A stretch of 46,689 nt of DNA from an uncultured Oscillospiraceae bacterium (GTDB lineage Bacteria; Bacillota; Clostridia; Oscillospirales; Ruminococcaceae): the NCBI GenBank assembly GCA_900542145.1, contig UQMF01000016.1, positions 1-46,689 on the forward strand. The letters are read 5' to 3'. Positions 9,101 through 17,126 of this stretch are shown here, one piece after another. The notes under the pieces are model-generated. The model ran no database searches. It saw nothing but the letters and a program-made list of their open reading frames with translations, and was not told the DNA's origin. Both the position numbers and the translations under genes were made by a program. Position 1 is the stretch's first letter. Every line of letters starts with the position of its first letter.

Positions 9101-9881
9101 TTCTTCTCTCCATTTCGCGCACCTTCTCCAGCACTTCCTTTGAAAGCCGCTTGTATGTATCCGCGCCCTTGGAATTCTTGTCGTAGAATATGATAGGCTC
9201 GCCGTGGCTCTGTGCCTCGGTTATGCGGACGTTACGCGGTATCTCGGTCTTGAATATGACGTCAGACGGGAATGTCCTCTTGATATCCCTCATGATCTCG
9301 TTGCTTGCAAGCAGACGTCTGTCCAGCATTGTGAACACGATTCCCATAAGCTGAAGATCCTTGTTTGCGGCTCTCTTAACCTTCTTGACGGTCTGCATGA
9401 GCTGTGCAAGACCCTCAAGCGCAAACGGTTCGCACACCATCGGCACGATTATTCTGTCGCACGCGACCAGCGCGTTCACCGCAAGAACTCCCAGTGACGG
9501 CAGGCAGTCCACGATTATCACGTCATAATCGTCCCTGACCTGAAGTATCACCTTTCTCAGCTGATAGTTTCGCTTTTCCACATCCGCCAGCTGGAGTTCT
9601 GCCTCGGAGAACATGCTTGTTGCCGGAATCAGATCGACATTCTTGTATCTTGTCTTGATGATACCGTCCTGCGGACGTGCCTCGCCCATGATTATCTCAT
9701 AAATGGACACATCGAGAGTCTTTTTCTTGATACCGAATCCCGTTGTAGAGTTCCCCTGTGGGTCGAAATCTATCAGCAGTACCTTTTTTCCCAGTGCGCC
9801 AAGTCCGGCGGACACATTGATTGATGTTGTGCTTTTGCCGACTCCGCCTTTTTGGTTTACCACGCCGATAACTACGCCCAT
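9090..9881 (-). CDS. parA: Chromosome-partitioning ATPase ParA (Soj)
   Basis: The protein has 263 residues. The deviant Walker A is KGGVGKST near the N-terminus, with DFDPQGNSTTGFG (Walker A') and Walker B VIIVDCLPSLG. It partners ParB in origin segregation; in Bacillus, Soj also modulates DnaA. A GTG at 9899 is in frame, but the ATG at 9881 is preferred because AGGGGAG sits 7 bp upstream of it. Three parS sites lie between this gene and noc, which would let ParB spread over its own promoter. There is no terminator before parB. Confidence 0.95.
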   Translation of the reverse strand: MGVVIGVVNQKGGVGKSTTSINVSAGLGALGKKVLLIDFDPQGNSTTGFGIKKKTLDVSIYEIIMGEARPQDGIIKTRYKNVDLIPATSMFSEAELQLADVEKRNYQLRKVILQVRDDYDVIIVDCLPSLGVLAVNALVACDRIIVPMVCEPFALEGLAQLMQTVKKVKRAANKDLQLMGIVFTMLDRRLLASNEIMRDIKRTFPSDVIFKTEIPRNVRITEAQSHGEPIIFYDKNSKGADTYKRLSKEVLEKVREMERRNEQ

Positions 9882-9976
9882 TTCATTCTCCCCTTTCACT
9901 CGGCATACGCCGATATTATCTCACATTTCTATTATATCATACTCTGCGCAAAGAGTAAAGCCCTTTTTAGAAAAAA

Positions 9977-9992
9977 TGTTCCACATGGAACA
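9977..9992. promoter_or_regulatory. parS: parS site 1
   Basis: TGTTCCACATGGAACA is a 16-bp near-palindrome matching the widespread Firmicutes parS form TGTTCCACGTGGAACA with one change in the core. It is upstream of parA. Confidence 0.92.
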
Positions 9993-10013
9993 ATTATTCG
10001 ACACCATTCCGAA

Positions 10014-10029
10014 AGTTCCACGTGGAACA
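10014..10029. promoter_or_regulatory. parS: parS site 2
   Basis: AGTTCCACGTGGAACA is the site with the perfect palindromic 14-bp core. It lies 37 bp from site 1 and 33 bp from site 3. Confidence 0.93.
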
Positions 10030-10046
10030 AGCAGTTTTATGTCGAA

Positions 10047-10062
10047 TGTTCCATGTGGAACA
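10047..10062. promoter_or_regulatory. parS: parS site 3
   Basis: TGTTCCATGTGGAACA is identical to the fourth site at 13680. It sits just beyond the noc stop codon. Confidence 0.92.
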
Positions 10063-10082
10063 ATTGTATTTGCCGTCGAAAA

Positions 10083-10931
10083 TCAGATTTCAGCCGCCGA
10101 ATGGATTTTTATAGTATACTCATAGCAGTCCCCTACATGATTCATTACGGTTTCGCACTCGATATTTGCTTCTTTCATGTTCTTGACGATTTTGTTGATA
10201 CTGTTTATGTAGAGTCTGGGCAGTGGAAAATGAAAATTCTTCCGGGAAGCCTGCTTCTTCTCGGCAGGTTCCGGCTCCTCCTCACGCTTCTTCGGAATAA
10301 TCCCATGCAGTATCCCCTCCACCATTGATTCCGTCTGTTCAATATTCAGCTTGTTAATAATCATCTCCCCCATTGCGTGGATTCTCAGCTTCTGATCATC
10401 AATACGAACAAGCGCCCGTGCCTGGCGCTCGGTGACATTTCCCTTGATCAGGAGCCCACGCTCCGCGTCGCTGAATTTCAGCAGACGAAGCTTGTTTGCA
10501 ATAGTGGACTGCGCCTTTCCGAGTCGTGAAGCGGCCTCCTCCTGGGTAAGCCCGTAGAACTTGATCAGCCGTTCAATTGCAAGAGCTTCCTCAAAGTAGC
10601 TGAGGTCGCGGCGCTGGATATTCTCGATCAGAGCCAGTACCGCGGAACGCTCATCGTCCGCGTCGATCACAATACACGGAACCTCCTCAAGACCGCAGAT
10701 TTTTGCCGCGCGGAATCTTCTCTCGCCGCTGATTATCTCGTAGTTCACTCCGCACCTCCGCACGTTGATTGGCTGGAGAATCCCGTTCTCGCGGATACTT
10801 GCGGAGAGCGCGGCAAGTTCGTTTTCGTCGAATGTCACCCGGGGCTGCGACCTGTTGGGGATTATCAGTCCCACGTCCAGCGCCACTACTTTTCCTACGG
10901 TTTTTTCCTTGTTCTTGAATAATCCGGTCAT
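10083..10931 (-). CDS. noc: Nucleoid occlusion protein Noc (ParB paralogue)
   Basis: The protein has 282 residues and is a ParB-family CTPase (SGERRFRA at 68-75, ENIQRR at 103-108) with a helix-turn-helix. The four residues known to set Noc versus ParB DNA specificity appear as Gln141, Lys147, Lys152 and Arg169, all Noc-like. It should therefore bind Noc sites rather than parS. The N-terminus MTGLFKNKEK is shorter than the membrane-targeting helix of Bacillus Noc. Noc blocks Z-ring assembly over the nucleoid. It has its own extended -10 promoter (10973-10978), because rsmG upstream ends in a terminator. Its neighbours are rsmG and parA, as in Bacillus. Confidence 0.9.
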   Translation of the reverse strand: MTGLFKNKEKTVGKVVALDVGLIIPNRSQPRVTFDENELAALSASIRENGILQPINVRRCGVNYEIISGERRFRAAKICGLEEVPCIVIDADDERSAVLALIENIQRRDLSYFEEALAIERLIKFYGLTQEEAASRLGKAQSTIANKLRLLKFSDAERGLLIKGNVTERQARALVRIDDQKLRIHAMGEMIINKLNIEQTESMVEGILHGIIPKKREEEPEPAEKKQASRKNFHFPLPRLYINSINKIVKNMKEANIECETVMNHVGDCYEYTIKIHSAAEI

Positions 10932-10972
10932 AATATTACGTCCTTTCAGGCAGATTTCTTTTTGGTAAGTCC

Positions 10973-11003
10973 ATTATACCATGTCCTGGAAGTAATATCC
11001 ACA
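10973..11003 (-). promoter_or_regulatory. noc promoter with overlapping DnaA-box-like site
   Basis: On the minus strand an extended -10, TGGTATAAT (TATAAT at 10973-10978), is preceded at 17 bp by a weak TGGATA. The plus-strand ATATCCACA at 10995-11003 matches the DnaA box TTATCCACA at 8 of 9 positions and overlaps that -35. Confidence 0.55.
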
Positions 11004-11045
11004 AGTAAATATCGCATTTCCCGACATTTTCATCGCCGGTTCAAC

Positions 11046-11074
11046 AAAAAAAGCCGCTTCAAAGCGGCTTTTTT
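11046..11074 (-). terminator. Terminator at the end of rsmG
   Basis: AAGCCGCTT/AAGCGGCTT stem with T-tracts on both sides. The rsmG stop codon lies in the hairpin loop, so the coding sequence and the terminator overlap. Confidence 0.9.
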
Positions 11075-11766
11075 GCAATATTAGCGGAACTGCGCGGATA
11101 TTGTGTCGGAGTCTGCGATAATTTATTTACCACCGCCAGCCTGCGCCGATCACCGTTGGGAATCTCGTAATCAGTCACCTGTGCAATTTCCCCACCGAGC
11201 TTTTTCACAGCGGAAGCAGCCGCCATAATATCCTCGTTCACAGATTTCAGCGCGATGAATCTGCCACCCTTCTTCACAAACGGAACGCAGTATTCCGCCA
11301 GCACCGGCATAGCAGCCACCGCCCTTGCCGTGGCAAAGTCAAAGCATTCCCGGCGCTTCCTGCCGAGTTCCTCGCTGCGCGCGTGGATTATTTCTGCGTG
11401 GATTCCCACAAGTTCGCATGCCTTTTCCAGATAAACGCAGCGCTTGTTAAGACTGTCGCAGAGCGTTCCTTTTAAGTCAGGGCGGACTATCAGAAGCGGC
11501 AGCGCCGGGAAACCAGCGCCAGTTCCAACATCAATAAATGAGCTTCCCTCCGGGATCTCCACCATGAAAAACGGTAGCACGCTGTCCACGAAATGCTTGT
11601 CCACAACCTCCTCAAACTCGGTGATGGACGTGAGATTCACGTGCTCGTTGTATTCCACCATGAAATCACACAGCCTTACCAGCTTGTCCGCCATTTCTGC
11701 AGTTATGCTGATTTTCGCCGCCGCAAACCGGTCTATGGTGTACTGTATCCTTTGCGAATTATCCAT
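11059..11766 (-). CDS. rsmG: 16S rRNA m7G527 methyltransferase RsmG (GidB)
   Basis: The protein has 235 residues. The Rossmann SAM site is seen as FIDVGTGAGFPALPL, followed by RPDLKGTLCDSLNKR, both typical of RsmG. It methylates the 530-loop of 16S rRNA; loss gives low-level streptomycin resistance in other bacteria. The ATG at 11766 is chosen because AGGGGGAG precedes it; the frame is open to 11793. It overlaps the mnmG end by 8 bp, the classical gidA-gidB pairing. Its last codons run into the terminator hairpin. Confidence 0.95.
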   Translation of the reverse strand: MDNSQRIQYTIDRFAAAKISITAEMADKLVRLCDFMVEYNEHVNLTSITEFEEVVDKHFVDSVLPFFMVEIPEGSSFIDVGTGAGFPALPLLIVRPDLKGTLCDSLNKRCVYLEKACELVGIHAEIIHARSEELGRKRRECFDFATARAVAAMPVLAEYCVPFVKKGGRFIALKSVNEDIMAAASAVKKLGGEIAQVTDYEIPNGDRRRLAVVNKLSQTPTQYPRSSANIAKKPL

Positions 11767-13645
11767 TATGCTCCCCCTTTTCCTGTGAAGCAAGCCAGAT
11801 GAGAAGCACCGACACGTCCGCCGGATTCACGCCGGAAATCCGCCCTGCCTGCCCCACGTTCAGCGGTCTGAACTTATTCAGCTTTTCCTGTGCTTCCAAT
11901 CGCAGCCCCTTTATCGTCTTGTAGTCCAGATCTGCCGGGAGCTTCTTTTCCTCCAGACGGCGCATTTTTTCTATCTGTTCCTGCTGAATTTTGATATATC
12001 CCGAATATTTCAGTTCGATCTCCAGCTTGTTCACCAGTGAATATTTCAGAGCCGGACGACCCGGGTCAAATTCCGCCAGGTCAGTGTAATCCACCTGAGG
12101 GCGCTTCAGCAGCTCTATCATGCGAACTCCGGCGGTGATCTCCGACGTTCCCTTCTCCCGTAAAAGCAAATTCAGCTTTTCTGACGGATGTATAGTCACG
12201 GATTTTATACGCTCAAGCTCCTGCTCGCATATTTTCTTCTCGTCCAGGAACTTCTGGAATCTCTCATCGGAAACAAGTCCGACCCTGTGACCGACCGGAA
12301 GAAGCCTGTCCGCCGCGTTGTCCTGCCGCAGAATAAGCCGGTATTCGCTCCGGGAAGTCATCATTCTGTAAGGCTCGGAACAACCCTTTGTCACCAAATC
12401 GTCCACCAGCGTCCCGATATAACTGGACGCACGGTCAAGTATCATCGGCTCCCTGCCCTGTAATTTCAGCGCCGCGTTGATCCCGGCAACGATTCCCTGG
12501 GCGGCAGCCTCCTCGTAGCCGCTGGTGCAGTTGAACTGACCTGCGCCGTACAATCCGGAAATGCGCTTGAATTCCAGCGTAGGAAGCAGCTCCAGCGGAT
12601 CGCAGCAGTCGTATTCTATCGCGTAAGCCGGGCGCATTATTTCAACGTGCTCAAGTCCCTTTATCGTCCGCAGGAATTTCACCTGCACGTCCTCCGGAAG
12701 CGACGAGGACATACCCTGGAGGTAGTATTCATCGGTGTCAAGCCCCATCGGCTCAACAAAAAGCTGATGGCGCTCCTTGTCGCGGAATCTGACTATCTTG
12801 TCCTCAATGCTCGGGCAGTAACGCGGTCCGATTCCCTCAATACGACCGGAATACAGCGGCGACCTGTCGAGATTATCCAGAATGACCTTGTGGGTCTCCG
12901 CATTCGTGTAGGTGACGTAGCAGTCCGCAACGTTCTTCATTTCGCGTTCGTTGTCAAAGGAAAACGGCATTATCTGCTCGTCCCCGGACTGCACCTCCAT
13001 CACAGAAAAGTCGATGGACCGCTTGTGTACTCTCGCCGGGGTGCCCGTCTTGAACCTGCGCATGGAAACACCGAGCGCCTTCAGACAGTCGGACAGACCG
13101 CTGGAGGGAAGCAGATTATCCGGACCGGAGCTGTAGCTCAGCTCTCCTATGTGTATTTTGCCGTTGAGATAGGTTCCCGTGGTGATGATCGCCGCCTTCA
13201 CCGGGTGGACTGCACCCAGCTTTGTGTGCACGGCGGTCACCTTACCGTCCGAAACGTCCACCGCCGTGACCTCCGCCTGCTTGATGTAGAGATTCGGTGT
13301 GTTCTCCAGCGTTTGCTTCATGTAGGTGTGGTATTTCACGCGGTCGCTCTGTACTCTCAGGCTGTGTACGGCAGGACCCTTTCCCCGGTTGAGAATACGC
13401 GACTGAATGAACGTAGCGTCCGCCGCACGCCCCATCTCGCCGCCCAGGGAGTCTATCTCGCACACGATCTGTCCTTTTGCCGAGCCTCCGATACAGGGAT
13501 TACACGGCATATTTGCGATACAATCCAGTGACAGGGTGAATATTGCGGTTTTCAGCCCCAGCCGCGCTGCGGCAAGGGCGGCTTCGCAGCCGGCGTGACC
13601 CGCGCCGATGACCGCCACATCATATTCTTCAAGAGTATATGACAT
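11759..13645 (-). CDS. mnmG: tRNA uridine-5-carboxymethylaminomethyl(34) synthesis enzyme MnmG (GidA)
   Basis: The protein has 628 residues, the normal length. The N-terminal FAD-binding fold is GAGHAGCEAALAAARLG. The GidA signature CNPCIGGSAKGQI with its catalytic Cys is present, and the C-terminal helical tRNA/MnmE-binding domain ends with GVNPADVSVLL. With MnmE it modifies U34 of several tRNAs. mnmE, its usual neighbour, is not in this window. It starts about 100 bp after gyrA, past a terminator and a parS site, an unusual neighbourhood for this gene. Confidence 0.97.
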   Translation of the reverse strand: MSYTLEEYDVAVIGAGHAGCEAALAAARLGLKTAIFTLSLDCIANMPCNPCIGGSAKGQIVCEIDSLGGEMGRAADATFIQSRILNRGKGPAVHSLRVQSDRVKYHTYMKQTLENTPNLYIKQAEVTAVDVSDGKVTAVHTKLGAVHPVKAAIITTGTYLNGKIHIGELSYSSGPDNLLPSSGLSDCLKALGVSMRRFKTGTPARVHKRSIDFSVMEVQSGDEQIMPFSFDNEREMKNVADCYVTYTNAETHKVILDNLDRSPLYSGRIEGIGPRYCPSIEDKIVRFRDKERHQLFVEPMGLDTDEYYLQGMSSSLPEDVQVKFLRTIKGLEHVEIMRPAYAIEYDCCDPLELLPTLEFKRISGLYGAGQFNCTSGYEEAAAQGIVAGINAALKLQGREPMILDRASSYIGTLVDDLVTKGCSEPYRMMTSRSEYRLILRQDNAADRLLPVGHRVGLVSDERFQKFLDEKKICEQELERIKSVTIHPSEKLNLLLREKGTSEITAGVRMIELLKRPQVDYTDLAEFDPGRPALKYSLVNKLEIELKYSGYIKIQQEQIEKMRRLEEKKLPADLDYKTIKGLRLEAQEKLNKFRPLNVGQAGRISGVNPADVSVLLIWLASQEKGEHNG

Positions 13646-13679
13646 AAATTGTTCCTTTCAGATGTTCTTTTCGACACAA

Positions 13680-13695
13680 TGTTCCATGTGGAACA
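13680..13695. promoter_or_regulatory. parS: parS site 4
   Basis: TGTTCCATGTGGAACA lies in the gyrA-mnmG spacer, about 3.6 kb from the main cluster. It is identical to site 3. Confidence 0.93.
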
Positions 13696-13735
13696 TTCAA
13701 AAATTCGCCCGAATTATACGATCCGGGCGAATCTG
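13696..13735 (-). terminator. gyrA terminator
   Basis: The 9-bp stem ATTCGCCCG/CGGGCGAAT has a 12-base loop and, on the minus strand, is followed by TTTTTGAATG. It abuts parS site 4. Confidence 0.85.
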
Positions 13736-13749
13736 TTCAGTTGTTTGCT

Positions 13750-16380
13750 TTATTCCTCGGGGGTGCTTCCGGTATCCTCACCGTCGGTGGTATCCTCATC
13801 GTCCGGTGCAGCGTCAGGCTCTATAACTTCGGAGGCATCCTCGTTGAGGGAAGCCTGGATTTCCTCATCGGAAACACTCTCAATTTCTTCAGTATCCTCG
13901 GAATCATCGTGAGCCGTTCTCGTGAAGGAAGCAACCCTGCTCTCATCACCAAGACGCATTACACGAACGCCTGTCGCAGACCTGCCCATGACCCTCATGT
14001 CGTTAGCGCGGAAGCGGATTATTACGCCGTCCGTGCTGATAAGGATAACATCGTCGTCCGGACCCAGCGTGCGGATTCCGCAAACATATCCCTTCTCGTC
14101 GCCAACCTTGTAGTTCTTGAGTCCCATTCCGCCGCGGCGCTGTAATCTGTAGCTGGAAACCGCGCATCTGCGGCCCATTCCCATGTCGGTCACCGTGAGT
14201 ATAGTTGCGGAATCGTCGAACACCTTTGTCGCGCCGACAACATAGTCCTCATCACGCAGCTTTATTGCCTTAACGCCGCGCGCCTGCCTGCTCATCGCAC
14301 GGCAGTCGTTCTCATCAAAGCAGATAGCGGCACCGTTTCTTGTGGCGGTGAGTATTCTGCAATCGCCCTCGGTCAGGAACGCAGACGCAATCTCGTCGCC
14401 CTCCGCCAGGGTGACTGCGCGCAGTCCCTTCTTGCGGACGTTCTTGTACTCAGACAGATTGGTGCGCTTTACGATACCGTTCTTGGTCACGCAGACGAAG
14501 AACTTGTTGTCTGCAAAGTCGCGTGTAGTCATCATCGCAGCTACCCTCTCGCCATCGTTCAGCTGGAGAAGGTTGACGATATTCATACCGCGCGCCTGCT
14601 TGCTTCCCTCGGGAATTTCGTAACACTTCAGGCGGTACATGTTGCCCTGGTTCGTGATGAACAGTATATTTTCATGGCTGGAGGAGATGAACATATTCTC
14701 AACGAAATCCTCATCTCTCTGCTTCATGCCGGAAACGCCCTTGCCGCCGCGCTTCTGGATATTGTAAAGCTCCACGGGCTGGCGCTTGATGTAGCCAATG
14801 TTGGTATAGGTGACAACGCAGTCCTCTTCGGGGATAAGGTCCTCAATGTCCACCTCGCCGCTGACAGGCTCGATCTTTGTGCGGCGCGCGTCGTTGTACT
14901 TCTTCTTGATAACGGAAAGCTCGTCGCCGATAACCCGCAGCAGCTTGTTGTGATCCGCGAGGATCTCCTGCATTTCCCTGATGGTAGCGCGCTTTTCAAG
15001 CAGCTCGTCGATAACCTTGGATTTCTCCATACCTGTCAGTGCGCCTAATCTCATCTGCACGATAGCGTCAGCCTGTGCTTCTGTCAGCGAGTAAGTACCC
15101 TTGTCGAAGAATCCGGTGGAGGATACGTCGATGTCCCTGAAGCGCTCCACCAGGCGCTCCTTACCTTCCTGCACGGTCTTGCTGGAGCGGAGTATCGCAA
15201 TGACCTCGTCGATGAAATCGATTGCGATGATGAATCCCTCAAGGATATGCTCGCGCTCAAGCGCCTTGTCCAGGTCGTACTTGGTACGGCGAGTGATAAC
15301 GTCTACCTGGAAATCCAGATAGTGCTCCAGGCACTCCTTCAGCGTGAGTATCTTCGGCTGACCGTTGACCAGCGCCAGCATGATAACACCGACAGTGTCC
15401 TGTAACTGCGTAAAGGAATACAGCTTGTTCAGCACGACATTTGCGTTTGCGTCACGCTTAAGTTCAATAACAACGCGCATACCGTTGCGGTCGGATTCAT
15501 CGCGCACGGTGCTTATTCCCTCAATGCGCTTGTCGCGCACCAGATCGCCTATGTTCATCAGCAGGCGCGCCTTGTTGACCATGTAGGGAATCTCATCAAT
15601 GATAATGCGAGTCTGGTTGTTCTCTTCAACGATGTTCGCACGTCCGCGGAGGATTATCTTGCCGCGTCCGGTGTAGTACGCGGAGCGAATTCCGCTGTAT
15701 CCCATGATTATACCGCCGGTCGGGAAATCCGGACCCTGAATCTGGGACATAAGTTCCTCAATGGACACATCCGGATTGTCAATCATCAGCATTAAAGCGT
15801 CGATAACCTCGCCGAGATTGTGCGGCGGAATATTCGTAGCCATGCCGACTGCGATACCGTTGCTTCCGTTTACCAGCAGGTTCGGGAAGCGGCAGGGTAG
15901 CACTACCGGCTCCTGGAGCTTATCATCGTAGTTGGTTGTAAAATCCACGACTTTCTTGCCGATATCCTGCACCATCTCGTTGGAGATCTTAGCAAGTCTT
16001 GCCTCCGTGTAACGGTAAGCCGCCGCAGGGTCGCCGTCCACGGAACCGAAGTTGCCGTGACCGTCGATAAGCGGATATCTGAGGGAGAAGTCCTGTGCAA
16101 GTCGCACAAGCGCGTCATAAACGGACGCGTCACCATGGGGGTGATACTTACCGAGAACCTCTCCGACAGTGTATGCGCACTTTCTGAACGGCTTATCCGC
16201 GGTATTTCCGGCGTCGTTCATGGTATAGATGATACGGCGGTGAACCGGCTTCAGACCATCTCTGACGTCCGGCAGGGCTCTCGCGGTGATTACCGACATA
16301 GAGTACTGTATGAACGACGTTTTCATAGTCTGTTCAAGGTCAACATTCAATAGCTTTTCCAAGCTGAAATCAATATCCAT
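13750..16380 (-). CDS. gyrA: DNA gyrase subunit A
   Basis: The protein has 876 residues. The breakage-reunion domain is N-terminal, with the active tyrosine at Tyr124 (AAYRYTEARL). The C-terminal beta-pinwheel carries the GyrA box KRGGKGV. The quinolone-determining region reads YHPHGDASVYDALV: the position equivalent to E. coli Ser83 is Ala85, while the Asp87 equivalent is kept. The last 50 residues or so are strongly acidic (runs of Asp, Glu, Pro), as in several Firmicutes. With GyrB it introduces negative supercoils. It is downstream of gyrB with one small membrane-protein gene between them. Confidence 0.97.
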   Translation of the reverse strand: MDIDFSLEKLLNVDLEQTMKTSFIQYSMSVITARALPDVRDGLKPVHRRIIYTMNDAGNTADKPFRKCAYTVGEVLGKYHPHGDASVYDALVRLAQDFSLRYPLIDGHGNFGSVDGDPAAAYRYTEARLAKISNEMVQDIGKKVVDFTTNYDDKLQEPVVLPCRFPNLLVNGSNGIAVGMATNIPPHNLGEVIDALMLMIDNPDVSIEELMSQIQGPDFPTGGIIMGYSGIRSAYYTGRGKIILRGRANIVEENNQTRIIIDEIPYMVNKARLLMNIGDLVRDKRIEGISTVRDESDRNGMRVVIELKRDANANVVLNKLYSFTQLQDTVGVIMLALVNGQPKILTLKECLEHYLDFQVDVITRRTKYDLDKALEREHILEGFIIAIDFIDEVIAILRSSKTVQEGKERLVERFRDIDVSSTGFFDKGTYSLTEAQADAIVQMRLGALTGMEKSKVIDELLEKRATIREMQEILADHNKLLRVIGDELSVIKKKYNDARRTKIEPVSGEVDIEDLIPEEDCVVTYTNIGYIKRQPVELYNIQKRGGKGVSGMKQRDEDFVENMFISSSHENILFITNQGNMYRLKCYEIPEGSKQARGMNIVNLLQLNDGERVAAMMTTRDFADNKFFVCVTKNGIVKRTNLSEYKNVRKKGLRAVTLAEGDEIASAFLTEGDCRILTATRNGAAICFDENDCRAMSRQARGVKAIKLRDEDYVVGATKVFDDSATILTVTDMGMGRRCAVSSYRLQRRGGMGLKNYKVGDEKGYVCGIRTLGPDDDVILISTDGVIIRFRANDMRVMGRSATGVRVMRLGDESRVASFTRTAHDDSEDTEEIESVSDEEIQASLNEDASEVIEPDAAPDDEDTTDGEDTGSTPEE

Positions 16381-16433
16381 TATTCCTCCTGAACATTATG
16401 CGGCGTATTCAGCCGCAGATCCGGCATCACCGG

Positions 16434-17078
16434 TCACTCTCCCGAAAGCCTGTTCGTGAGATAGTCCCTCACAGCGCCCTCCTGTTCAACGGAAAGGCAC
16501 CTTTTGGGGAAGCAGTATATCTGCTGTCTGTTGAAAATAAGCAGCAGCGATTCGTCATTCTCGATGAATTCCAGCAGGTCGCTGCCGGGAATGAACGTGG
16601 TTTTCAGCGGCGAGATTATCTCATCGTCCGCTTCCTCATCAATTTTGACATGCACTTCATTCTCTTTGGGCTTTATCAGCGTTTCGATCTCTATTCTGTC
16701 GCCGTAAAAAGTTGCCTTGTAGTCCTCCGGGTTCATATCCCTGAGTGCTTCAAGCGTCTTGGCTCGTGCCCTTTTCTTATCGGTAAGGCTGTAGAAAAGC
16801 CCGACCAGGCAGAATATCAGAGCCGCATATGCGAAAAACTGTTCCGGATTCATGATTATTGCAGCAATGACCGCCACGCCGATAACCGAATAAGCCGCCA
16901 CGGAAAGCGTGTGGCGCCTGTTCTTGAACCTGGACTGGAATGACTTCATTGCGCCGTCGATCTCCTCCAGCGTATTGTCGTAGCTGAATTCAAACAGCGG
17001 AGTTTCCTCCTTTTTCGGCTGCTTATCCTCATTCAGATCCCCGAGATCCGGTAAAATTCCATTAGAAATACATATCAC
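16434..17078 (-). CDS. YcxB-like membrane protein of unknown function
   Basis: The protein has about 214 residues or fewer. An acidic N-terminus and a short amphipathic stretch precede two adjacent transmembrane helices (SVAAYSVIGVAVIAAIIM and FAYAALIFCLVGLFYSL). A soluble domain of about 110 residues with the YcxB-like pattern follows (YKATFYGDRIEIET, then SLLLIFNRQQIYCFPKRCL). The start is uncertain: the GTG at 17078 has AAGGA almost touching it, and the nearby ATG at that ribosome site is out of frame and meets a stop after three codons. It lies between gyrB and gyrA with short gaps and is probably co-transcribed with them. Function is unknown. Confidence 0.75.
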   Translation of the reverse strand: MICISNGILPDLGDLNEDKQPKKEETPLFEFSYDNTLEEIDGAMKSFQSRFKNRRHTLSVAAYSVIGVAVIAAIIMNPEQFFAYAALIFCLVGLFYSLTDKKRARAKTLEALRDMNPEDYKATFYGDRIEIETLIKPKENEVHVKIDEEADDEIISPLKTTFIPGSDLLEFIENDESLLLIFNRQQIYCFPKRCLSVEQEGAVRDYLTNRLSGE

Positions 17079-17126
17079 TTCCTTATACTTAAATACACAC
17101 AGTTATATTCATCTTGCAATATACAA

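Noticed and set aside
11016..11023. Noc-binding site in the noc promoter
   Set aside because: Only half of the palindrome (ATTTCCCG) is present; the other half does not match.
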